Origin: Betaproteobacteria bacterium
GTDB lineage: Bacteria; Pseudomonadota; Gammaproteobacteria; Burkholderiales; SG8-41
NCBI GenBank assembly: GCA_021732805.1
Contig: JAKFUJ010000328.1
Location: 1-8,290, forward strand
Reading direction: 5' to 3'
DNA: 8,290 nt
The notes beneath the pieces are model-generated. The model made no database searches and had not been told where the DNA came from. It worked only from the letters and a program-made list of their open reading frames with translations. The position numbers and the translations under genes are program-made. Below, piece after piece: positions 1 through 6,464 of this stretch. The stretch's first letter is position 1; each line of letters opens with the position of its first letter.

Positions 1-292
1 CAATGCGGCAATGGGCGTGCTGGAGCAGGACATGTCGATAGGCCACGAAGTCGGCCTGCTGTTCCAGATCACCGCACCTGAGCAAAAACTGGCCAATGCG
101 CTGGCCAAATCGCTGAGTCACATTGCCGTGCACTACCCGGTGCCGGAATGGACGGGGTTGATTACCTCGGTCGCCTTCCCCTACTCGCCTGCGGAAATCG
201 ACAAGGGCGCCAGCTACCGCTTCAACATGAACCATGTCGTCGAACCGGACAGTCCGCTGGAAATGTTCCGTATCGGCTACGAGAAGGTATAA
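1..292 (+). CDS. AtuA-like (DUF1446) protein, C-terminal end, 5' truncated by window
   Basis: Only the last 97 or so codons are present; the frame is open from base 2, so the true start lies upstream of the window. The visible tail contains the stretch AKSLSHIAVHYPVPEW, followed by GLITSVAFPYSP and a YRFNMNHVV...DSPLEMFRI ending. I recognise these as the C-terminal region of the acyclic terpene utilisation AtuA / DUF1446 family. The call is supported by the next gene, a DUF4387 protein, which commonly follows AtuA-like genes. The biochemical role of AtuA proteins is not well established; they sit in clusters for CoA-linked breakdown of branched acids. The internal ATG at 11 is not a start, because the conserved tail cannot stand alone. 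The stop is TAA at 290-292, and the following SD (AAGGGG) overlaps it, so translation of the two genes is probably coupled. Confidence 0.75.
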   Translation, partial: NAAMGVLEQDMSIGHEVGLLFQITAPEQKLANALAKSLSHIAVHYPVPEWTGLITSVAFPYSPAEIDKGASYRFNMNHVVEPDSPLEMFRIGYEKV

Positions 293-304
293 GGGGTATA
301 AGCC

Positions 305-616
305 ATGGCCAAACTCTGGCAGGTCACCAAACTGATTCGCAGCAAAAACTCGGGGCCGTTCGAACTGACCTTCGACGTCATTTTCAAGGAACGCGCGACT
401 TATGAAAAAGTGCGCGATGCCCGGCTGATCAACGCCGAATGGTTCGGCAAGACCTACCGCATGAAGCCCGGACTGGTGGCAATCATCAACTACGACGCCG
501 CGAACGCGATCAAGATCACCATCCCGCGCCCGGTGATTTCCGGCGATGTCGATGACGGCGATGTCTTCGGCGGCCAGCAGTACGGGCCGCTGGTCGATCT
601 TGAGGTGCCCGCTTGA
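305..616 (+). CDS. DUF4387 family protein
   Basis: A complete 103-residue protein, the usual length of DUF4387 proteins, which are small partners of AtuA/DUF1446 proteins. Recognisable features are the FELTFDVIF segment (residues 19-27), the INYDAANAIKITIPRP segment (61-76) and the SGDVDDGDVFGGQQYGPL segment (79-96). No signal peptide or membrane segment is seen, so it is presumably cytoplasmic. The ATG at 305 is preceded by AAGGGG at 291-296 with an 8-nt gap, and it starts 12 nt after the upstream stop, so the two genes form one transcription unit. The molecular function is unknown. Association with AtuA in acyl-CoA catabolic clusters is established context; a shared complex with AtuA is inference. 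Confidence 0.85.
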   Translation: MAKLWQVTKLIRSKNSGPFELTFDVIFKERATYEKVRDARLINAEWFGKTYRMKPGLVAIINYDAANAIKITIPRPVISGDVDDGDVFGGQQYGPLVDLEVPA

Positions 617-637
617 ATTCGGGTAAATAAAAGCCCC

Positions 638-688
638 CCTCACCCTGCCCTCTCCCCGTCAAGCGACGGGGAGAGGGCAGGGGTGAGG
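638..688. repeat. REP-like long hairpin between DUF4387 and the EthD-like gene
   Basis: The arms at 638-660 and 665-688 are complementary along their full length, with a single unpaired base in the right arm, around a 4-base AAGC loop. The arm core reads CCTGCCCTCTCCCCGTC. Such CCCTCACCC...CCCTCTCCC palindromes recur as intergenic REP-like elements in many Proteobacteria, so this may be a dispersed repeat copy. On the plus strand no T-run follows, so it is not a standard terminator for the genes at 1-616. Read on the minus strand it is followed by CTTTTATTT (625-633), which does resemble an intrinsic terminator for leftward transcription. Confidence 0.8.
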
Positions 689-728
689 AGCAACCCCTAA
701 TTTCTGCACTTTCAAGGTTGCTTTACAT

Positions 729-1436
729 TTGAACACCAGATTCCAAGCCTCAGGCCTGATCACGGTCCGCCTCGACGTTGCTGCCGCGCACGACGAGGAA
801 TTCAACGACTGGTACAACCTTGAGCATGTGCCGCAACTGACGGCCATGCCCGGATTCGTGCGCACCCGGCGCTATTTCTGCGAAAAAGCCGACATTCGCT
901 ACCTCGCCTGGTACGAAACCACGGACGAACATGCCGAAGCCGGCGAACATTTCCAGAACATCGTCGCCCATCCGACGCCGTGGTCGCTGCGCATGCGCAA
1001 ACACTACGGTGACAAACGCGAACGCATGAATTTCAAACTGATGTGCGAAGTCGGCAATGTTCCCGCCCCCGATGCGCCGTGGATGTACATCGTGCATACC
1101 GACATCCCCGACCACATCGTCGACGAATACAACGCCTGGTACGACAAGGAGCATCTGCCGCGCTGCGCTGCCATTCCCGGCGTATTCCGGGCACGGCGCT
1201 ACATGTCCACGGGCATCAAAGGCGGCGCCACGGATGGGCCGCGCTACCTGACCGCCTACGAACTGGCCGGCCCCGATGTCTGGGAAAGTCCGGCGGCACT
1301 GCAGGCGCGCAAGACGCCGTGGACCGAAAAAATGCGTTCGCTGTTCAGCAATACGCGGCGGGCCTTGTACCGGTTGATCTCACCTGCAGTGGAACATGAC
1401 GATGCCGTGCGCTTGACGCAGGTACGACAGCGCTGA
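729..1436 (+). CDS. Tandem-repeat dimeric alpha/beta-barrel (EthD/Dabb-like) protein
   Basis: A 235-residue protein with a clear internal duplication. Residues 7-95 and 117-205 align: WYNLEHVPQLTAMPGF (28-43) matches WYDKEHLPRCAAIPGV (137-152). RTRRYF/RARRYM, YLAWYE/YLTAYE and TPWSLRMRK/TPWTEKMRS also recur in the same order. This W-Y-x-x-E-H-x-P...PG pattern is typical of the ferredoxin-like dimeric alpha/beta-barrel superfamily (EthD, Dabb, DUF4286-like). Members act as small-molecule enzymes or accessory proteins, and two fused copies would form a pseudo-dimer. The start is TTG at 729: no ATG, GTG or other TTG lies between it and the upstream in-frame stop, and the next ATG would delete half of repeat 1. 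A weak SD (AAGG, 714-717) lies 11 nt upstream. It shares the strand of the AtuA/DUF4387 pair, but a 112-nt gap with a hairpin separates them. Substrate and reaction are unknown. Confidence 0.75.
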   Translation: MNTRFQASGLITVRLDVAAAHDEEFNDWYNLEHVPQLTAMPGFVRTRRYFCEKADIRYLAWYETTDEHAEAGEHFQNIVAHPTPWSLRMRKHYGDKRERMNFKLMCEVGNVPAPDAPWMYIVHTDIPDHIVDEYNAWYDKEHLPRCAAIPGVFRARRYMSTGIKGGATDGPRYLTAYELAGPDVWESPAALQARKTPWTEKMRSLFSNTRRALYRLISPAVEHDDAVRLTQVRQR

Positions 1437-1481
1437 TGATGAATACACCCTGACACCCGTCGCAGATGACTCGACACGACC

Positions 1482-2261
1482 TCAAGTCCCGGTAAATCGC
1501 GGCGCCCGGTGTTCCGCGAAAGCGGCGAGACCTTCAACGTAATCCGCCGAACACAGCAACTCCTTCAGACTCTCCCGTTCAAGACGCAGCCCATCCTCGA
1601 TGGGCACTTCAAGCCCTTGATATACAAGGGTTTTTATTTTCCGCAGACCCAGTGGCGAACGTGCCGCCAGCGAGCGCGCCATATCCATGGCAAACGCATC
1701 CAGTTCGGCGGCTGGCGCCGCCCTGTTGGCGAGACCGATGGCTGCGGCCCTGCTGCCCGAGACCGGTTCGCCGGTCATCATCATCTCCAGCGCGCGTGCA
1801 GCACCAATCAGCCGCGGCAAACGCTGCGTGCCTCCGGCACCCGGCATCACGCCTATCCGCGATTCGGTGAGGCCGATCTGCGCATCCTCTGCTATCAGGC
1901 GCAGGTCGCAGGCCAGCGCGATCTCGCAGCCGCCGCCTAGCGCTGCGCCGTTGATCACGGCTATAGTCGGCATTGGCGCCCTGGCAAGCGCATCGACAAA
2001 ACGATTGATCGCAACGTTGTGCGCGGCGCGCCGTTCGGCACTCATCTCGCGTCGCTCCTTGAGGTCGGCGCCGGCACAGAACCCCCTCCCTGCCCCGCGC
2101 ACCATCAGCACCCGCGCTTTGGCCGCGATCACCTGTTGCAGCGCTGCGCTGAGCTTCAGCGTCATGTCGAAGCCCAGGGCATTCATGCGCTGAGGCCGGT
2201 TCATCGTCAGTTGCGCGATACCGCCTTCAGACAATTCGAGCAGCACTTCGTCACTGGTCAT
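1482..2261 (-). CDS. Enoyl-CoA hydratase/isomerase family protein
   Basis: A 259-residue crotonase-fold protein of normal family length. The oxyanion-hole segments FCAGADL (61-67) and GGGCE (109-113) are present. Both hydratase acid/base glutamates are found: Glu113 in GGGCEIALACD, and Glu133 in LTESRIGVMPGAGGTQRL, the equivalents of Glu144 and Glu164 of rat mitochondrial hydratase. This favours a genuine hydratase, adding water across a 2-enoyl-CoA, over an isomerase or decarboxylase. The ATG at 2261 has GAGGG about 7 nt upstream and starts 10 nt after the CoA-transferase stop, so it is the last gene of the leftward operon. In context it would hydrate the product of the dehydrogenase to the 3-hydroxyacyl-CoA cleaved by the CitE-like lyase. 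The precise substrate cannot be read. Its end faces the plus-strand gene at 729-1436 across 45 nt, where I see no clear terminator. Confidence 0.9.
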   Translation of the reverse strand: MTSDEVLLELSEGGIAQLTMNRPQRMNALGFDMTLKLSAALQQVIAAKARVLMVRGAGRGFCAGADLKERREMSAERRAAHNVAINRFVDALARAPMPTIAVINGAALGGGCEIALACDLRLIAEDAQIGLTESRIGVMPGAGGTQRLPRLIGAARALEMMMTGEPVSGSRAAAIGLANRAAPAAELDAFAMDMARSLAARSPLGLRKIKTLVYQGLEVPIEDGLRLERESLKELLCSADYVEGLAAFAEHRAPRFTGT

Positions 2262-2271
2262 TCCAGCGCCC

Positions 2272-3489
2272 TCAAATCACACCTTCCTTCCTGTAGGCTG
2301 CAAGCTCTTCCGCGGAATGGCCCAGCCATTTTCCAAACACGGCATCGTTGCTGGCGCTGATCGCCTGGCTCGGCTCCAGCGGACGCCGCTCCGTTCCCTC
2401 GAATGCAAGCGGTGAATGCGGAAGCACCACACGGCCGAGTTCGGGATGATCGATCCATTGCAGACTGCCGCGCGCATGCATGTTTTCGTCCTGCATGACC
2501 TCATGCAGATCTCTGACCGCCGCACAGGGCACCGCCGCGGCTATCATGCGCTGCGCCACTGCGTTTTTGGTCTGCGTCCTGGTCCAGCCCTCAATCAGTT
2601 CATCCACGGCCTCAGTATTGGTAACGCGCGAGGATCGTGTCAGGAATCGCGGATCTTCCTTGAGGTCGCCGCGTCCCATGACATCCAGTATGGAACGAAA
2701 ATGATGGTCACCCGGTGCATTGAGCACCACATATCCGTCCTTCGTCGCGTAAACGTTGTAGGGCGAGATGCCGAGTCCGGCATGGCGGTTGCCGGTGCGC
2801 TCCGGTGCATCGGCGCCGCGCGCATGCATCATGCCGAGATTGGACGCGAGCGATGAATAAATCGAGTCCTGCATCGACACCTCCACCACCCGGCCCTTGC
2901 CGGTGCGCTCGCGCTCGTAGAGCGCAGTCATGATTGCCGCGTAGAGATGGGTGCCGGCGCTGAAATCACACAGGGCCACACCCGACTTGACCGGCGGTTG
3001 ATCGGGAAAACCGGTCGAGTTGATGATGCCGCACATCGCCTGCATGACCAGATCCATCGCGGGATAGTCGCGATAAGGCCCGGATTTGCCATAGCCCGAA
3101 CTGGATCCGTAGATCAGCCGCGGATTGACTTTGTGGAGTTCGGCGGGACCGATGCCCAGGCGATCGGTGACGCCGGGCGCAAAGTTCTCCACCAGGATAT
3201 CGGCGCGTGCCGCCAGCTCCTTCAGCAGCCCGCGTCCTTTTTCGGTCTTGAGATTGAGCGTGACCGACTTCTTGTTGGAATTGAGCATGGCAAAGGCAAA
3301 GGCGGCGCCGCCCATGTCGCCGCGGCTGCGCAGATGTTCGCCGCCTGGCGGCTCGACCTTGATGACTTCTGCCCCGGCCATCGCCATCAGGAAGGCGGCG
3401 TAAGGTCCGTTATAGACATGCGACAGGTCAATGACAGTGATGCCGGAGAGGGGATATTGCGGCTGCGTCGCCGCATGCGGTGTATTCAT
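2272..3489 (-). CDS. CaiB/BaiF (class III) CoA-transferase
   Basis: A 405-residue protein, typical for the formyl-CoA transferase/CaiB family, which moves CoA between carboxylates through an aspartyl-CoA thioester/anhydride. The N-terminal Rossmann-like segment GITVIDLSHVYNGPYAAFLMAMAGAEVIKVEPPGG (16-50) is typical. Conserved parts include LNSNKKSVTLNLKTEKG (69-85), the SSSGYGKSGPY block (129-139), and Asp175 in GVALCDFSAGTHL, which aligns with catalytic Asp169 of formyl-CoA transferase. The GRVVEVSMQDS segment (199-209) follows. The ATG at 3489 has GGAG six nt upstream and overlaps the preceding lyase stop as ATGA, implying translational coupling. The likely role is activation of the imported carboxylate to its CoA ester, with an acyl-CoA such as succinyl-CoA as donor. 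The acceptor is not identifiable. Confidence 0.9.
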   Translation of the reverse strand: MNTPHAATQPQYPLSGITVIDLSHVYNGPYAAFLMAMAGAEVIKVEPPGGEHLRSRGDMGGAAFAFAMLNSNKKSVTLNLKTEKGRGLLKELAARADILVENFAPGVTDRLGIGPAELHKVNPRLIYGSSSGYGKSGPYRDYPAMDLVMQAMCGIINSTGFPDQPPVKSGVALCDFSAGTHLYAAIMTALYERERTGKGRVVEVSMQDSIYSSLASNLGMMHARGADAPERTGNRHAGLGISPYNVYATKDGYVVLNAPGDHHFRSILDVMGRGDLKEDPRFLTRSSRVTNTEAVDELIEGWTRTQTKNAVAQRMIAAAVPCAAVRDLHEVMQDENMHARGSLQWIDHPELGRVVLPHSPLAFEGTERRPLEPSQAISASNDAVFGKWLGHSAEELAAYRKEGVI

Positions 3490-4397
3490 GCGTGCTCCAG
3501 TAATGAAACAACGGAATCCGGAAGGGTGATGCCGGCTGCCCGCGCACGCCCCAGCACCCGTAATGCGCCGCGGTGATGCGGACGGTCGAGCATGCGCCCA
3601 TCCATGGCCACGACTCCCGCGCCGTCGCTGGCGGCAAAAGCCGACACCACGCGGATGGCATGAGCGACATCCGCGGCAGACGGCGTGAACGCGGCATGAA
3701 TCGGTTCGATCTGATCCGGATGGATGGCCGCCTTGGCGGAAAAACCGTCGCGCAGACCCAGTGCCGCCTCGGTCTGCAATCCGGCGTGATCACGAAAATC
3801 GGTGTAAACCGAATCGACCGGGACGACACCGGCTGCTGCTGCGCCGATCAGGCACAGTGCGCGTGCCAGTTGATAAGGTACGGTGTAGGCGCCGCTGGCA
3901 TCGCGGTTGGCCAGCGCCCCCAGATCGGCGGCAAGATCCTCTCCTCCCCACATCATCCCGCACAGACGCGGCGATACCGGCTGAGAGTAGCTTCCCAGAC
4001 CAAACAGCGACAGCGCGGTCTCGGTCACAATCGGCAGGATGCGGATTGAGCCGGGTGCGATACCGGCAGCGGCCTCCACCACATCCAGCCGCCGGGCCAG
4101 TTCTGCAACGTCGGCGCCGCTGCGGCATTTCGGCAGCACAATACCGCAGGGGCGCGCTGCGCCCACGGCATCGAGATCGGATTGAATCCCGCCGCTGTCG
4201 AGGGCGTTGACGCGCACAAACAGCCGCTTCGGCGTATCGGCGTTCTCCAGTGTCCTGCGACAAAGGTCACGCGCCGCCGCCTTGCGCGCCGGCGCCACCG
4301 CATCTTCCAGATCAAGGATCAGTGCATCAGCGGCACAGGCCAGCCCTTTGCCGATCTTGCGTGCGTCGTCTCCGGGGACAAACAGCAGCGAGCGCAT
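3486..4397 (-). CDS. HpcH/HpaI-family CitE-like acyl-CoA lyase (malyl/citramalyl-CoA lyase type)
   Basis: A 303-residue TIM-barrel protein of the CitE/malyl-CoA lyase group, which performs Mg-dependent retro-Claisen cleavage of 3-hydroxyacyl-CoA compounds. Recognisable motifs in order are LLFVPGDDARK (4-14), ILDLEDAVAPARKAAAR (27-43), FVRVN with Arg62, IVLPK (86-90), Glu126 in IVTETALSLFG, and GGEDLAADLG (151-160) with Asp154. The YTDFRDHAGL block (198-207), AIHPDQI (224-230) and Asp271 in MLDRP complete the set. Arg62, Glu126, Asp154 and Asp271 match the substrate, metal and catalytic positions of citramalyl-CoA lyase CLYBL, and the DFRD and IHP blocks also resemble it. The start is 2 nt after the dehydrogenase stop, with only a weak SD, so it is probably coupled. 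Expected products are acetyl- or propionyl-CoA plus glyoxylate or pyruvate; which pair is inference. Confidence 0.88.
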   Translation of the reverse strand: MRSLLFVPGDDARKIGKGLACAADALILDLEDAVAPARKAAARDLCRRTLENADTPKRLFVRVNALDSGGIQSDLDAVGAARPCGIVLPKCRSGADVAELARRLDVVEAAAGIAPGSIRILPIVTETALSLFGLGSYSQPVSPRLCGMMWGGEDLAADLGALANRDASGAYTVPYQLARALCLIGAAAAGVVPVDSVYTDFRDHAGLQTEAALGLRDGFSAKAAIHPDQIEPIHAAFTPSAADVAHAIRVVSAFAASDGAGVVAMDGRMLDRPHHRGALRVLGRARAAGITLPDSVVSLLEHA

Positions 4398-4399
4398 GC

Positions 4400-5569
4400 C
4401 TAGAACGTGTCCATGCCGAGGAAGCCGTTGACCGGAAAATCGCCCATGATTTTCTTGCCGACCAGCTCCTTCAGCGTTTCCGTGGTGCCGCCGCCGAGAC
4501 TGCCGTAGCGCGCACCGCGATAAAAGCGCGATACCGGGAACTCGTCGGTGAAGCCATATCCGCCGTGAACCTGGATTGCCTCGCTGGTCACGCGCAGCGA
4601 CATTTCATTCACGGTGATCTTCGCAATCGCCGCCATGTAGGGATCCGGAAACGGATTGGCTGTCGCACAGGCGCGATACAGAATGGACCGGCTGGCCTCG
4701 ATGTCGCGGTACATCTCCGCGAGCTTGTGGCGTATCGCCTGGAATTCGCCGATCGGCCGCTGGAATGCGCTGCGATCACGCGCGTACTTGACCGCCTCCT
4801 CAAACGCACCCTCGGCCAGACCCAGCGAAATGCTCGGGTTAAGGCAGCGCTGGGTATTGAAGGCGGTCAGCAATTTGCGGAAACCGTCTTCACGGATGAT
4901 CAGGTTTTCCAGCGGCAGTTCGCAGTTCTCGAAGCGGATTTCCGCCAGATTCTCGCCACCCATCGTGTGATATCGCGCCGTACACTCGAAGCCCGGCGTA
5001 CCGCGCTCGATCATCACGCAGCCGATGCCTTCCCGCCCCGGCGTCTTGTTGACGCGGCTGAACACGATGAAGGCATGCGCCTCGTCGACCCGGCTGATCA
5101 GCGTCTTCACGCCATTCATCACCAGCTTGTCGCCCTTGATCTCGGTATTGGTGCGGTAGTTCGCCACATCGGTGCCGGCATGCGGTTCGGTCATGCAGAT
5201 GGCGAGTATGGTTTCGCCGGTGCACACACCGGGCAGCAGGCGCTTCTTGATGTTTTCCGGCGCGAAATTGTCGATGATCTTGGTTTGAACGCCGACCTCG
5301 CCCATCACCGCCATTGCGGTGACATAGCACACCTTTGAGATCTCCTCCAGCACCAGCGCCGTGTCGAGCACCGGCAGACCCAGTCCGCCGTATTCCTCGG
5401 GCACCGCCATGCCGAGCACGCCGATGCCGGCGAGATCCTTGATGTTTTCCCATGGAAATGAACCGTCCATGTATTTCAGGGCACGCGGCTTGAATTTTTC
5501 CTGGGTGATCTCGCGCACGGTGGCGACGATGCTGCGCTGTTCATCGGTTAACCGGAAATTGATCGACAC
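4400..5569 (-). CDS. Acyl-CoA dehydrogenase family protein lacking the usual catalytic Glu
   Basis: A 389-residue flavoprotein with full acyl-CoA dehydrogenase architecture: an N-terminal helical domain, then the beta domain with ICMTEPHAGTD (124-134), then the C-terminal helical domain with QVHGGYGF (333-340). The family oxidises acyl-CoA to 2-enoyl-CoA with FAD and passes electrons to ETF. Gapless alignment with medium-chain dehydrogenase places Gly360 (in LGGGTTE) at the Glu376 site and Gln240 (in FNTQRC) at the Thr255 site, where long-chain and isovaleryl enzymes carry their glutamate. Neither position has a carboxylate. The conserved RxxFG motif reads RSAFQ (266-270), and the second signature ends in Gly352 instead of an acidic residue. 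The start is GTG at 5569, fixed by GAGGAGA about 7 nt upstream. It lies 49 nt after the regulator and 2 nt before the lyase start. Desaturation of a branched or dicarboxylic acyl-CoA is the likeliest role, but an altered reaction is possible. Confidence 0.88.
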   Translation of the reverse strand: MSINFRLTDEQRSIVATVREITQEKFKPRALKYMDGSFPWENIKDLAGIGVLGMAVPEEYGGLGLPVLDTALVLEEISKVCYVTAMAVMGEVGVQTKIIDNFAPENIKKRLLPGVCTGETILAICMTEPHAGTDVANYRTNTEIKGDKLVMNGVKTLISRVDEAHAFIVFSRVNKTPGREGIGCVMIERGTPGFECTARYHTMGGENLAEIRFENCELPLENLIIREDGFRKLLTAFNTQRCLNPSISLGLAEGAFEEAVKYARDRSAFQRPIGEFQAIRHKLAEMYRDIEASRSILYRACATANPFPDPYMAAIAKITVNEMSLRVTSEAIQVHGGYGFTDEFPVSRFYRGARYGSLGGGTTETLKELVGKKIMGDFPVNGFLGMDTF

Positions 5570-5580
5570 TCTGTTCTCCT
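5570..5580 (-). promoter_or_regulatory. Ribosome binding site fixing the GTG start of the dehydrogenase
   Basis: On the minus strand the purine-rich GAGGAGA stands about 7 nt before GTG at 5569-5567. It is the best SD inside the leftward operon. It selects the GTG codon as the start of the acyl-CoA dehydrogenase, whose N-terminus (FRLTDEQRSIVATVRE) then has the normal family length. Confidence 0.75.
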
Positions 5581-5618
5581 CGTTGAATGATGCAGGGGTT
5601 GCCGGGCCGGGAATATCT

Positions 5619-6431
5619 TCAAGCGAGATTCCGTCCCGGACTCTCGACGATGCTGGTGAAATTCTGAAGCAGGTGCTGATAACGGCTGCGCACCAGGTTC
5701 TCCAGACCCATCACATGTTTCTCCATTTCCATCGCTGCCGAAGGCGCGTCCCGCCGACGGCAGGCGTCGAGCACCCGCTGATGCGCACTGACGATGTGCG
5801 CCTGGTTGCCCACTGAAAAACGTACGCCATGCTGCTGGCCGCTGGCAAGAATACCGATCGCGGACCAAAACACTTCAAGCACGTGGTTGCCGCTGGCCCG
5901 TGCAATGATGCTGTGAAAAACGCGGTTCTCCTCATGAAATGCCTCCTGCTCGACCTGTGCGTCCAGCCGTTTCATGCGGGCAATCGAGGCTTCAAGTTCA
6001 TCGAAGTCCTGCTTCTTGCCGTTCAATGCGGCTTCGGCCGCCAGCGCCGGCTCGATCAACTCGCGGGCCTTGAGCACGGTGATGAACGGAACTTCGTGCA
6101 TGCGCAGAAACACTGAAAAGCCGTAAGCCAGCGTATCAATGCTGGGCTGGCGTACGATGATGCCGCCGCCGGGTCCCGGCCTTCTTTCGATGACACCCTG
6201 CGCTTCAAGGATCTTCAGGCTTTCGCGCAATGTGGGGCGACTGACATTGAACTGCGCGAGCAATTCCGTTTCGGTCGCGAAACTGCTGCCGGGCGCGAGA
6301 TGCGCAGCGAGGATGCGATCCAGTATGCGATGCGCGACATGCTCGGCCTTGCTCCGGTGCATCATGACCTGCTCCGGCACAGTCGCAGCTGCGGATGTCG
6401 TTCGCTGGCGTGTCGATTTTGTAGCGCTCAT
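5619..6431 (-). CDS. GntR/FadR-subfamily transcriptional regulator (FCD domain)
   Basis: With the ATG at 6431 the protein has 270 residues: a low-complexity N-terminal tail, a winged helix-turn-helix (about 28-95, with LLAQFNVSRPTLRESLKILEAQGVIERRPGPGGGIIV) and an all-helical FCD ligand domain (about 115-250). FCD regulators usually bind a carboxylate, often with a metal held by Asp and three His. Here His173 (VFH), His217 (SAHQRV) and His239 (EKHV) are present, but the Asp four residues before the first His is Asn169. The frame opens at 6587, but that overlaps the CoA-transferase and adds no family sequence. A second start, ATG at 6365, has GGAG six nt upstream (a better SD than at 6431) and would give 248 residues with the DNA-binding domain intact. 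The gene sits between the CoA-transferase and the dehydrogenase, so it is probably autoregulated through the palindrome at 7793-7816 (inference). Confidence 0.88.
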   Translation of the reverse strand: MSATKSTRQRTTSAAATVPEQVMMHRSKAEHVAHRILDRILAAHLAPGSSFATETELLAQFNVSRPTLRESLKILEAQGVIERRPGPGGGIIVRQPSIDTLAYGFSVFLRMHEVPFITVLKARELIEPALAAEAALNGKKQDFDELEASIARMKRLDAQVEQEAFHEENRVFHSIIARASGNHVLEVFWSAIGILASGQQHGVRFSVGNQAHIVSAHQRVLDACRRRDAPSAAMEMEKHVMGLENLVRSRYQHLLQNFTSIVESPGRNLA

Positions 6432-6444
6432 ATATAAGCCATTG

Positions 6445-6464
6445 ATTTTATTGAATTTTATTGA
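6445..6464. repeat. Two exact tandem copies of a 10-bp AT-only-but-one unit
   Basis: ATTTTATTGA occurs at 6445-6454 and again, abutting and identical, at 6455-6464. It is flanked by ATTG on the left and TTTC on the right that extend the pattern. This patch is strikingly AT-rich for the window and spans the last codons and stop of the CoA-transferase gene, just ahead of the regulator start and a TATATA sequence (6431-6436). The 10-bp period equals one helical turn. It could be a weak internal promoter element, a protein site, or a by-product of the coding sequence for the INKIQ tail. I see no good -35 box at the right distance. Confidence 0.6.

Noticed and set aside
638..688. CRISPR repeat or insertion-sequence end
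   Set aside because: It is a single hairpin with no spacers, no second copy, and no transposase or target duplication nearby; a REP-like element fits better.
750..1154. A 134-codon minus-strand open frame opposite the barrel protein
   Set aside because: The plus-strand protein shows an internal duplication at the residue level, which a shadow frame would not; the minus-strand frame has none.
1437..1481. Bidirectional terminator between the convergent genes
   Set aside because: I found no stable hairpin followed by a T-run in either direction in these 45 bases.
2947..3576. A 209-codon plus-strand open frame opposite the CaiB-type gene
   Set aside because: It is a shadow of a gene with intact catalytic motifs and has no recognisable protein features.
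4250..5338. A 362-codon plus-strand open frame opposite the dehydrogenase and lyase
   Set aside because: It is antisense to two clearly recognisable enzymes, its translation is rich in His/Arg/Ala without any domain, and such long mirror frames are common in GC-rich DNA.
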